The notes: generated from the sequence alone by a model not told the origin. 10,156 nucleotides of DNA from an uncultured Micrococcales bacterium (GCA_913056225.1 CAJXMQ010000031.1:1-10156); one strand, 5' to 3'; numbered from the stretch's first letter, positions 1 to 5,822 are shown. Translations and numbers: made by a program.

Positions 1-266
1 GCTGTTCGCATAAATTCTGCGTGTTTTCTGGAAACAGTTACATCATCTAGAAAGATATCTGCGTTGGGGTGACGTCCAGCAATGGTTGAATCAGCATCTA
101 GAAGAAATCTTGCCCCTCTATTTGGGCCTCGGGTCACAATCAATAGCGCATTTCCCTCGGGAAGAGACTCAATTGCATTTTTTTCTTCAGGGCTGATCTC
201 AGAGTTCTCCGAGACTAGGTCGTCTGCGAACCTGGCCGTTTCTTCTGGATTGAACTCTTTACTCAT
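1..266 (-). CDS. garA: GarA-like FHA domain protein, N-terminal part (cut by window edge)
   Basis: Reading the minus strand from ATG at 266 gives 88 codons without a stop before the edge, so the C-terminal part of the protein is missing. A roughly 34-residue acidic tail is followed by the start of a forkhead-associated (phosphothreonine-binding) domain. Residues about 40-85 carry the family hallmarks RGPNRGARFLLD, AGRHPNADIFLDD and VTVSRKHAEF, which are near-identical to actinobacterial GarA/OdhI. In that family the protein binds and inhibits 2-oxoglutarate dehydrogenase and modulates glutamate metabolism, and the switch is phosphorylation of a Thr-Thr motif in the tail. Here the tail reads PEETARFADD, so only one threonine (T10) is at that place. 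The ATG lies inside the end of the upstream phosphatidyltransferase gene (8 bp overlap), so the two are probably translated together. Family assignment is firm; the regulatory role is inferred from relatives. Confidence 0.88.
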   Translation of the reverse strand, partial: MSKEFNPEETARFADDLVSENSEISPEEKNAIESLPEGNALLIVTRGPNRGARFLLDADSTIAGRHPNADIFLDDVTVSRKHAEFMRT

Positions 267-861
267 CTGTTTTCCCCTCAGGAAAAACATTAGCTGATTC
301 AGGTTTCGATGATGTAACTAAATCAAAAACTTGCCTCACATAAACAATGCCCGCCCACCAGTAGAGGCCTATTCCCCAGAAGGCGAAGGCCCAAGCAATT
401 GGCAGGATTATGTGGTCAAAACCAGGGATGATGTCAGCCAACAACAACAACGGGAAAGCATACAAAAGCGCAAATGTGCCGGCCTTGCCCAGCCAGTGAA
501 CAGGAAGTGGTCCATACCCGTGGGTTGCTAAGACAGGATAGGTGGTGGCCAGCACAACGTCTCTTCCGATAACTACCACCGCAAGCCAAACTGGGATGTT
601 TCCATTCACCGCAAGACCAAGCAATGTTGCAAAAATGTAGAGCCTGTCAGCGGCCGGGTCAAGCATTGCCCCGAGCTTTGTTTCCTGATTTAGCTTCCTA
701 GCTAAATATCCGTCAAACCAATCGCTGGCCGATGCAAAAACCAATACCAACAGTGCGGCCAGATTGTATTCCTGCAGTAGGAGAATCAAAAAAACGGGAA
801 CAAGCAACAACCTCATAATGCTCAGGGCATTGGGCACTGTCAGCTCACTTCTAATTTGCAC
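259..861 (-). CDS. CDP-alcohol phosphatidyltransferase (PgsA-like)
   Basis: A 200-residue integral membrane enzyme that transfers a phosphatidyl group from CDP-diacylglycerol to an alcohol. The full family signature D-x2-DG-x2-AR-x8-G-x3-D-x3-D is present: D47, D50, G51, A54, R55, G64, D68 and D72, the metal- and CDP-binding residues. Hydrophobic segments lie at about 15-45, 75-110, 125-145 and 150-175, matching the usual six-helix fold. The N-terminus LTVPNALSIMRLLL is typical, which supports the GTG start at 861; I see no strong Shine-Dalgarno sequence in front of it. The gene follows the DUF368 gene by 21 bp and overlaps the GarA-like gene by 8 bp. Mycobacteria also keep a pgsA-type gene close to garA. 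The acceptor could be glycerol 3-phosphate (PGP synthase) or phosphatidylglycerol (cardiolipin synthase type); sequence alone does not decide, so no symbol is given. Confidence 0.92.
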   Translation of the reverse strand: MQIRSELTVPNALSIMRLLLVPVFLILLLQEYNLAALLVLVFASASDWFDGYLARKLNQETKLGAMLDPAADRLYIFATLLGLAVNGNIPVWLAVVVIGRDVVLATTYPVLATHGYGPLPVHWLGKAGTFALLYAFPLLLLADIIPGFDHIILPIAWAFAFWGIGLYWWAGIVYVRQVFDLVTSSKPESANVFPEGKTDE

Positions 862-882
862 ACCTAGAGTCTATTGAGGGAA

Positions 883-1722
883 TCAAGACTGCGAGGATTT
901 TTTCATCTTCGCCTCGATTGTGATGAAGGCGACCACAAGAAAAATCCCAGCGCTTGCAAACAGAGCGTAGTGAAAATCAACAAACTCCTCGGAAAGCTCA
1001 GGAAACAGTGCGGGAAGTGTTCCAAGCATCAGTCCCGCCATCAACAAATAGGTCGGTGCTGGGAAACGGATCAAAAACCATCTGACAACGAACACCACGG
1101 TCACCAAACCAATAAGTGCCCCACCCACAAAGCTCAACAGATAACCGATATCCAAATCATTTAAGGCTCTAATGGTGGGCTCATAAGCCCCAAGCAACAG
1201 AAGCAAAAATGAACCGCTTACGCCTGGCAACACCAAAGCGCTTATTGCGATTGCCGCAGCCACCGGGGTTATCACCTGAAGTTCCCAAGCGAATAGCTCT
1301 CCACTGAGAAATAATCCAGCGAGTAACCCCGGTGCAATCCACAGAACCCTGAGCGCACTGACTTTGCCTGCAAGTCGCAGGGGGTAATAAACACTTGCTA
1401 AAACTAGGCCGCCAAAAAAACTAAGCGTCACACCCCTGAAGTTTTCCAAAAGCGGCTCAATCAGTCTGGCCATTAGCACCAGACCTATTGCCATGCCGAC
1501 TGCTATGAGGCCCAGCTTCAACCAATCAACGTTTAGGTCAGCTTTTTGGATCCTAGATTTGAAACCTAACAACCTGATAATTCGTAGAAAGAAATTAGAG
1601 ATTGAGTCGATAAGGAATTTGTAAATGCCCACAATCAGGGCAACCGTTCCCCCACTGATGCCGGGAATAGCCTCTGCGGTTCCAATCAGAAACCCGCGCA
1701 CAACCATCAAGAAATTGCTCAT
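883..1722 (-). CDS. DUF368 family polyprenyl-phosphate transporter
   Basis: A 279-residue polytopic membrane protein of the DUF368 family. Members of this family (PopT) were shown, alongside DedA-family UptA, to return undecaprenyl phosphate across the cytoplasmic membrane so that the lipid carrier can be reused for cell-wall synthesis. The N-terminal segment GTAEAIPGISGGTVALIVG (14-32) is the family hallmark. A second, related motif, LVLPGVSGSFLLLLLGAYEP, lies at about 163-182, consistent with an internal repeat of two half-domains. At least eight hydrophobic stretches are visible, and the C-terminus is short, basic and cytosolic-looking (KMKKSS). The ATG start at 1722 directly precedes the hallmark. 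The gene heads a minus-strand group with the phosphatidyltransferase and GarA-like genes and is divergent from the DUF2892 gene, sharing a 67 bp promoter region with a CsoR-type palindrome. Family call is firm; substrate is inferred from the family. Confidence 0.93.
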   Translation of the reverse strand: MSNFLMVVRGFLIGTAEAIPGISGGTVALIVGIYKFLIDSISNFFLRIIRLLGFKSRIQKADLNVDWLKLGLIAVGMAIGLVLMARLIEPLLENFRGVTLSFFGGLVLASVYYPLRLAGKVSALRVLWIAPGLLAGLFLSGELFAWELQVITPVAAAIAISALVLPGVSGSFLLLLLGAYEPTIRALNDLDIGYLLSFVGGALIGLVTVVFVVRWFLIRFPAPTYLLMAGLMLGTLPALFPELSEEFVDFHYALFASAGIFLVVAFITIEAKMKKSSQS

Positions 1723-1741
1723 CGCACCCCGTTCAAGCGAA

Positions 1742-1747
1742 ATTCTA
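1742..1747 (-). promoter_or_regulatory. Possible -10 box for the DUF368 gene
   Basis: On the minus strand this hexamer reads TAGAAT, five of six matches to TATAAT, and lies 19 nt before the ATG of the DUF368 gene. No convincing -35 box stands at the right distance; that region would fall on the GC arm of the CsoR-type palindrome at 1764-1779. An alternative -10, TATAAA (1761-1766), overlaps the palindrome itself. In either case the operator is placed so that it could also affect this leftward gene. Suggestive only. Confidence 0.35.
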
Positions 1748-1752
1748 TTGCA

Positions 1753-1782
1753 TTGGAATATTTATACCCCTGGGGGTATTGT
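1753..1782 (+). promoter_or_regulatory. Probable promoter of the DUF2892 gene (leaderless)
   Basis: TTGGAA (1753-1758) and TATTGT (1777-1782) each match four of six positions of the -35 and -10 consensus and are 18 nt apart. A start of transcription 7-8 nt after the -10 would fall at or next to the ATG at 1790, so the mRNA is probably leaderless, a common arrangement in actinobacteria. This fits the poor Shine-Dalgarno sequence before the ATG (only AAGAG). The CsoR-type operator occupies the spacer and overlaps the -10, a normal position for a repressor site. The boxes are weak taken alone; the operator position supports them. Confidence 0.45.
1764..1779. promoter_or_regulatory. CsoR/CstR-type operator palindrome
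   Basis: ATACCCC-TG-GGGGTAT is a perfect 7 bp inverted repeat with a 2 bp spacer. This AT-flanked C/G tract is the pattern recognised by the CsoR/RcnR/CstR family of four-helix repressors, which sense copper, nickel/cobalt or persulfides. It sits 10 bp before the DUF2892 ATG and overlaps that gene's likely -10 box. DUF2892 (YgaP-type) genes are often linked to rhodanese and sulfide-handling genes, so a CstR-like, persulfide-responsive repressor is a reasonable guess, but a copper-sensing CsoR would see a similar site. No gene for such a regulator lies in the window. Confidence 0.7.
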
Positions 1783-1789
1783 TAAGAGC

Positions 1790-2047
1790 ATGAAAATGAC
1801 AAAGTCAACCAAGAGAGTTTTGCTGTTCATGTCCTCCCCTTATGGTCGTTGGGGAAGAATCATTGTTGGTTCAGCAATGATTGTCAGCGCTGTGCTGACT
1901 GGCGGTATCGCACTAATAATGCTTCCCTTTGGAGCATTGATGATCTTCACCGGAACGATGAACCTGTGCCCAATGGGACCTATGTATCGTCAGCCACTAA
2001 AGGGTGAGAAAATCATCGAAAACATGCAGACCTACCAACTTAAGTAA
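1790..2047 (+). CDS. DUF2892 (YgaP-type) small membrane protein
   Basis: An 85-residue protein with two closely spaced hydrophobic helices (about 24-40 and 41-56), followed by the motif TGTMNLCPMGPMY. This matches the DUF2892 hairpin, whose second helix is followed by a conserved G/N-x-CP segment; the single cysteine is C60. In E. coli YgaP this domain anchors a rhodanese to the membrane; here it stands alone, without a rhodanese. The frame is open further upstream, but that part would run through the promoter and operator, so ATG 1790 is preferred; ATG 1796 is possible. The gene is alone on its strand and meets the cupin gene tail to tail with no gap (stop codons at 2045-2047 and 2048-2050). 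It is likely controlled by the CsoR/CstR-type site just before it. The biochemical function is unknown. Confidence 0.82.
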   Translation: MKMTKSTKRVLLFMSSPYGRWGRIIVGSAMIVSAVLTGGIALIMLPFGALMIFTGTMNLCPMGPMYRQPLKGEKIIENMQTYQLK

Positions 2048-2476
2048 CTACCAGGGCATGGGTATGTCTCTGATTGGCGATGCATCAGAAGGAATCGCCT
2101 CCAGAGGTTGATTACCCGCCCTAATGCATAACCAACGTAGCTGAGTTGGGCTATCCGGTCTGCATCTCCAGGTTCGCATCACTCCTGTTGGAACGTGCAC
2201 CACAGTTCCCGCTCGGACTTCCACCAGCTCGTCATCTAGTCCCATTTGGCCATGGCCTTCTAAAAAGACATAGACCTCTTCCAATTCGGAGTGGCTATGC
2301 CAGTAACCGGCTTCCTCGCCAGGTTCATAGGCTGTAGCGGTGAAGCCGATAATCTCTGTTTCTAACTCGTGATCAATTACCCGTCGGCCCTGTTTATTGG
2401 TCGCCTCAACAAAACCCCCGAAGTGATTTCTCCAGGTGTCCATAGGACCGATGTTCGTAATGCTGTATTTGCTCAT
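2048..2476 (-). CDS. Cupin domain protein
   Basis: A 142-residue single-domain cupin, counted from ATG 2476; a TTG two codons earlier also lies in frame, but ATG is the better choice. Cupin motif 1 is clear in GYWHSHSELEEVYVFLEGHG, with metal-ligand candidates H60, H62 and E66 or E67. Motif 2 is recognisable as GTVVHVPTGVMRTW, but the place of the fourth metal ligand (PxGxxH) holds arginine (R101). The protein may therefore bind metal differently or not at all. The family covers isomerases, dioxygenases and sugar-binding proteins, so no substrate can be named. It follows tRNA-Pro by 26 bp on the same strand and could be read from the tRNA promoter; a GATACT at 2485-2490, 8 nt before the ATG, could alternatively drive a leaderless message. 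There is no clear Shine-Dalgarno sequence. Confidence 0.85.
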   Translation of the reverse strand: MSKYSITNIGPMDTWRNHFGGFVEATNKQGRRVIDHELETEIIGFTATAYEPGEEAGYWHSHSELEEVYVFLEGHGQMGLDDELVEVRAGTVVHVPTGVMRTWRCRPDSPTQLRWLCIRAGNQPLEAIPSDASPIRDIPMPW

Positions 2477-2502
2477 CTGCAAAGAGTATCAAGGTGAATA
2501 AA

Positions 2503-2579
2503 TGGTCGGGCTGGCGGGATTTGAACCCACGGCCCCTTGTCCCCCAGACAAGTGCGCTACCAAGCTGCGCCACAGCCCG
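2503..2579 (-). tRNA. tRNA-Pro (anticodon GGG), CCA encoded
   Basis: The minus strand from 2579 to 2506 folds as a complete 74-nt tRNA. The acceptor stem is CGGGCTG/CAGCCCG, the D stem GCGC/GCGC, the anticodon stem CTTGT/ACAAG with loop CTGGGGG, the variable loop has 5 nt, and the T stem is GTGGG/CCCGC with loop TTCAAAT. Bases 34-36 are GGG, which reads proline codons CCC and CCU; 37 is also G, as usual in tRNA-Pro. The discriminator base is A and the 3' CCA is encoded (2505-2503). A TACACT -10 box lies 9 nt upstream. Confidence 0.97.
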
Positions 2580-2588
2580 AATGGGTTA

Positions 2589-2594
2589 AGTGTA
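2589..2594 (-). promoter_or_regulatory. Likely -10 box of tRNA-Pro
   Basis: The minus strand reads TACACT here (four of six matches to TATAAT, including both outer conserved bases), 9 nt before the first base of the mature tRNA. No good -35 hexamer is seen 16-18 nt upstream. The cupin gene downstream may share this promoter. Confidence 0.4.
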
Positions 2595-2624
2595 GTCTCT
2601 TGAGGAATCAACGAAGGGTGCGAA

Positions 2625-2816
2625 ATGGCAAACTCCAAATCAACATCGACCTCCGCGGCAACCGGTGGCGGTTTTTATTTCCTGGGCTTCTTGGGTGCCT
2701 TCATCTACTTCGTTTCAACCGCGGACAACTTTGGTGATGGGTTCCTTGGCTTTCTAAAAAGCCTGGTCTGGCCCGTTTTCTTGGTGTTCGAAGCTTTTCA
2801 AGCCTTTGGAAGCTAG
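2625..2816 (+). CDS. Small hydrophobic membrane protein, function unknown
   Basis: A 63-residue protein with a Ser/Thr-rich N-terminal tail (residues 2-13), a first hydrophobic segment at about 14-30 (GGGFYFLGFLGAFIYFVS), a short polar turn (TADNFGDG) and a second hydrophobic segment at about 40-61 (VWPVFLVFEAFQAF). It is therefore probably a two-helix membrane hairpin. ATG 2625 is preceded by a fair Shine-Dalgarno sequence (GAAGG at 2613-2617). It is the only plus-strand gene between the tRNA and the dehydrogenase. Its stop TAG overlaps the dehydrogenase stop through a shared CTAG (2813-2816). Codon use resembles its neighbours, and the membrane-like composition argues for a real gene. I cannot name the family or a function. 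Confidence 0.72.
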   Translation: MANSKSTSTSAATGGGFYFLGFLGAFIYFVSTADNFGDGFLGFLKSLVWPVFLVFEAFQAFGS

Positions 2817-3745
2817 TTCAGACTCTGAACTGATTCACGGATAGCCTCAGCAGAAGCGACCAGTTTTGCCTTTTCTGTGTCACTCAGGCGCAAGGGCTTA
2901 GTCTCTGCGGCACCAGAAGCATTCACCAGAGTTGGGACACTCAGGGCCACTCCGGTCACTCCTGAGTAGTCATCCAGCACAGAACTGACCGGAAGCACTA
3001 GGTTTTCGTCTTTCAATATAGCCTCAACAATTCTTATCGTGCTTAGACCAATGCCGTAATTGGTTGCACCTTTGCCGGCAATAACCCCGGCACCTGCGGT
3101 TTTTACCTGCTCGGCGATTTCATCCAAATCAGACAGACTCAGATTTTTACCCTGATGGCTATATTCCAAGATTGGAACATCTCCAATGCGAGCCTGGCTC
3201 CAAACTGGGAATTGACTGTCTCCGTGCTCTCCTAGAACCATTGCCTGAACACTCTCCACGCTCACCGAGAGCCTGTCAGCGAGCACCCACGCAAGTCTTG
3301 CCGTGTCTAAAACATTTCCCGAGGAGAAGACCTGCTTTGGGTTTAGGTTGTGTTTCACAACAGCCCTGGTGGCCAAAACATCACACGGGTTTGAAACAAT
3401 CACGATGCGAGCATCTGGGGAGTGCTCTAAAAGAGTTGGAATCATGTCTACAACAATGGATTCGTTGATTGCTAATAGCTCCAGCCTGGTCTGTCCGGGC
3501 TTGCGCTTCGCTCCAGCAGTAATCACCACGACGTCACTGTTTGCAGTCTCTGAGATGTTGGCTGCCGAACTTATTCTGATTGACCCTGCATGCTGAGCTC
3601 CGTGTCCTAAATCCTGGGCCTCTGCCTCAGCTCTCTCCTGGTCTAGGTCAAACAACATCAAATCCGTCACTGATGACCTAATCAGCGCAGCATAGGCAAT
3701 TGATGAGCCCACTGCTCCAGCTCCAATTACCGTTAGCTTTGTCAA
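2813..3745 (-). CDS. L-lactate/malate dehydrogenase family protein
   Basis: A 310-residue NAD-dependent 2-hydroxyacid dehydrogenase that interconverts a 2-oxoacid and its L-hydroxyacid in the cytoplasm. The Rossmann motif GAGAVG lies at 8-13, with D33 as the NAD-selecting acid. Catalytic residues correspond to R87 (Arg109 of lactate dehydrogenase numbering), N119 (140), D147 (168), R150 (171, carboxylate binding) and H174 in GEHGD (195). The specificity residue 102, Gln in lactate and Arg in malate dehydrogenases, is R81 in AGAKRKPGQTRLE, while the rest (GEHGDSQFPVWSQ, KGATNYGI with T228 at position 246) looks lactate-type. The substrate is therefore uncertain; malate is plausible. The start is TTG 3745: an in-frame TGA lies shortly upstream with no ATG or GTG between, and the Rossmann motif must be kept. 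AAGAAGAG precedes it as a Shine-Dalgarno sequence. The gene begins 1 bp after the cmk-der stop and is probably last in that operon. Confidence 0.93.
   Translation of the reverse strand: MTKLTVIGAGAVGSSIAYAALIRSSVTDLMLFDLDQERAEAEAQDLGHGAQHAGSIRISSAANISETANSDVVVITAGAKRKPGQTRLELLAINESIVVDMIPTLLEHSPDARIVIVSNPCDVLATRAVVKHNLNPKQVFSSGNVLDTARLAWVLADRLSVSVESVQAMVLGEHGDSQFPVWSQARIGDVPILEYSHQGKNLSLSDLDEIAEQVKTAGAGVIAGKGATNYGIGLSTIRIVEAILKDENLVLPVSSVLDDYSGVTGVALSVPTLVNASGAAETKPLRLSDTEKAKLVASAEAIRESVQSLN
2815..2831. repeat. Perfect inverted repeat at the convergent gene ends
   Basis: AGTTCAGA-C-TCTGAACT is an 8 bp perfect inverted repeat around a single base. It begins inside the stop codon of the 63-residue membrane protein gene and covers the last codons of the dehydrogenase gene. 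It could form a short hairpin in transcripts from both sides, though with an effective loop of at least 3 nt only six to seven pairs would form. Neither side is followed by a T tract, so it is not a standard intrinsic terminator. It may limit read-through or be chance. Confidence 0.4.
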
Positions 3746-3746
3746 T

Positions 3747-5822
3747 CTAGCTCTTCTTTCTTCGCTCTCTCACCCGAACGCCGATTTCAATCGGGGATCC
3801 CATGAAGCCGTAAGCTTCACGTAGTTTCCTAGTTATGAATCGTCTGTATCCAGCCTCTAGGAAACCAGAACTAAACAAAACAAATTTGGGTGGCTTGGTA
3901 GCAGCTTGAGTTCCGAAAAGAATCCTTGGTTGCTTTCCTCCCCTGAGAGGATGGGGGTTCGCCTGTTGAACTTCCTGAATAAAGCCGTTGAACTTTCCAG
4001 TTGAAATTCTCTTTTCCCAACTATCCAATGCAAGCTCGATTGCGGGGACAAGTTTCTCTAGGTGTCTTCCTGTGAGGGCAGAAATGTTTACCCTCGGAGC
4101 CCATGCCACGTGCGCCAACTCGGTTTCAATTTCTTTTTCCATGTAGTAGCGGCGCTCATCATCAAGTGTGTCCCACTTATTGAATGCAATCACCAGGGCT
4201 CGGCCGCTATCCAGTGCAAGCTGAATTATTCGAATATCCGCTTCGCTGATCGGCTCGTTAGCATCAATCAGGACAACTGCCACCTCTGCTCGCTCGAGAG
4301 CTGCAGCAGTTCTCAAAGAAGCATAGAAATCAGCCCCGAACTGCCTGTGGGTCCGCCTGCGAATACCTGCGGTGTCGATAAACCTCCATGCTTTACCACC
4401 AATTTCGACCTGCTCATCAATTGGATCTCTGGTGGTTCCGGCGATATCGCTAACAACCGCTCTGTTGATGCCGGTTGCTTTATTCAGCAACGAGCTTTTG
4501 CCAACATTTGGTCTTCCAATCAGGGCGACTCTTCTTGCTGTGGTGTCAATTTCGTCAGCTACCTGAGATTCCTCAGGCAAGTTTCCGATCACTTCATCTA
4601 GCAGGTCGGCCACTCCCCTGCCGTGCAGCGCGCTTACTCCGTAGGGCTGACCAAGACCAAGTGACCACAAACTTGCAATCTCTGGCTCTAATCGCTCATC
4701 ATCAACCTTGTTGGCAACTAAATAGACAGGCTTTCCCGACCTTCTGAGCATCTTCACAACCTGCTCATCGGTGGTTTGAGCGCCAACCATGGCATCCACC
4801 ACAAACATCACCGCATCACTGAGCTCAACTGCGACCTCGGCCTGACCGGCGATAGAAGCCTCTAGGCCTTTTACGTCAACTTCCCAGCCGCCGGTGTCGA
4901 CAAGCGTGTATTCCTTGTCATTCCACTCAGCTCGATAACTAACCCGATCTCTGGTGATCCCGGGCTCGTCTTTAACAACTGCCTCACGCCGTCCCAAGAT
5001 CTTGTTCACCAATGCTGATTTACCAACATTGGGTCTTCCAACAATTGCAACCACGGGAGGAGGTGGCCTGAAACCAGTTTTCTCAAGCTCCTGATCAATC
5101 AGCTCGAGATCTTGCTCCTCCAGGTCAAACTCTGACAACTGTTGTTTATAAAACTCTTCCTCATCGAATTCATCCTCATCAACAACTTCTTCTGCCAATT
5201 CCATGACTCGATCAACCACTTCGTCAAAACTCATGCCTGTCGAATCAATCAACTCAACGCCAGGAGCGGGTTTCATAAAATCAACCGCAGTGGAATCTTT
5301 TTGGTCTCTCTGGCTCAAAGTCGATTCCAGCTCCTCAGGATCTATATCTGTTTCTTTGGACCTTCTCAGTAGTCTGGTTTTTTCATCAGCGGTGAGCAGA
5401 ATCCGCAATTGGGCATCAGTTGCAATAACCGTTGTGACATCTCTTCCCTCAACAACAATCCCAGCTAACTTGCAAGCCTTGATTCTCCTTTGAGCATCCT
5501 TGACCATCCATTCACGCACTTCAGGGTTTGTTGAGAAATTGCTGACTGAGGCAGTGACTTCAGGGCTTCTAATTTCCTCTGTTACATCCGATTCACCAAG
5601 TCTGACCCAGTAGTTTTCTGGTTCATCGCTAATTTGATAATCAAAATTGCGCAGTAGGTCCTCGGTTGCTAGTTCTGGGTTTCTGAGGGCAAACAGAGTC
5701 AGCGCTCGGTATCCCGCTCCAGTGTCAAGATATCCATAGCTAAGGCTCGATGCGACCTCTTTGCTGACAGAGGATTTACCACTACCGGCAGGTCCATCAA
5801 TGCCAATCACAAATTCACTCAC
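3747..5822 (-). CDS. cmk-der: Bifunctional cytidylate kinase / GTPase Der fusion
   Basis: A 691-residue fusion. Residues 1-210 are CMP/dCMP kinase, with P-loop GPAGSGKS (10-17), YLDTGAGYRA (31-40) and EGRDVTTVIA (125-134); it makes CDP/dCDP from ATP and CMP/dCMP. Residues about 210-250 are a very acidic linker. Residues 255-691 are Der (EngA), the double GTPase needed for 50S ribosome assembly. Domain 1 has GRPNVGKS (262-269), DTGGWE (309-314) and NKVD (371-374). Domain 2 has GRPNVGKS (436-443), DTAGI (483-487) and NKWD (548-551). The C-terminal KH-like domain follows from about 600 to 685 and ends in a basic tail. Both halves look intact. Adjacent or fused cmk and der genes are well known in actinobacteria. 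The GTG start overlaps the tyrA stop by 4 bp (GTGA), and the dehydrogenase gene follows after 1 bp. Confidence 0.97.
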   Translation of the reverse strand: MSEFVIGIDGPAGSGKSSVSKEVASSLSYGYLDTGAGYRALTLFALRNPELATEDLLRNFDYQISDEPENYWVRLGESDVTEEIRSPEVTASVSNFSTNPEVREWMVKDAQRRIKACKLAGIVVEGRDVTTVIATDAQLRILLTADEKTRLLRRSKETDIDPEELESTLSQRDQKDSTAVDFMKPAPGVELIDSTGMSFDEVVDRVMELAEEVVDEDEFDEEEFYKQQLSEFDLEEQDLELIDQELEKTGFRPPPPVVAIVGRPNVGKSALVNKILGRREAVVKDEPGITRDRVSYRAEWNDKEYTLVDTGGWEVDVKGLEASIAGQAEVAVELSDAVMFVVDAMVGAQTTDEQVVKMLRRSGKPVYLVANKVDDERLEPEIASLWSLGLGQPYGVSALHGRGVADLLDEVIGNLPEESQVADEIDTTARRVALIGRPNVGKSSLLNKATGINRAVVSDIAGTTRDPIDEQVEIGGKAWRFIDTAGIRRRTHRQFGADFYASLRTAAALERAEVAVVLIDANEPISEADIRIIQLALDSGRALVIAFNKWDTLDDERRYYMEKEIETELAHVAWAPRVNISALTGRHLEKLVPAIELALDSWEKRISTGKFNGFIQEVQQANPHPLRGGKQPRILFGTQAATKPPKFVLFSSGFLEAGYRRFITRKLREAYGFMGSPIEIGVRVRERRKKS

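Noticed and set aside
874..1164. A 96-codon plus-strand frame opposite the DUF368 gene
   Set aside because: It is a shadow of a clear membrane-protein gene, Lys/Gln/His-rich, with no motif or ribosome site.
1764..1779. Reading the GC-rich palindrome as a transcription terminator
   Set aside because: It lies between two divergent start codons, has a 2 nt spacer and no T tract, so an operator is the better explanation.
1625..1789. Upstream extension of the DUF2892 reading frame to an ATG at 1625
   Set aside because: The extra 55 residues run antisense through the DUF368 start and across the promoter and operator, and do not resemble the family; ATG 1790 fits the family length.
2038..2050. ACTTAAGT palindrome at the junction of the DUF2892 and cupin genes as a terminator
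   Set aside because: An 8 bp palindrome without a loop or T tract is too short to support a terminator call.
4062..4601. A 179-codon open frame on the plus strand opposite the Der domains
   Set aside because: It is antisense to a fully conserved GTPase region, its composition (many Cys, Ser, His) is that of a reverse-frame shadow, and it shows no family motif or ribosome site.
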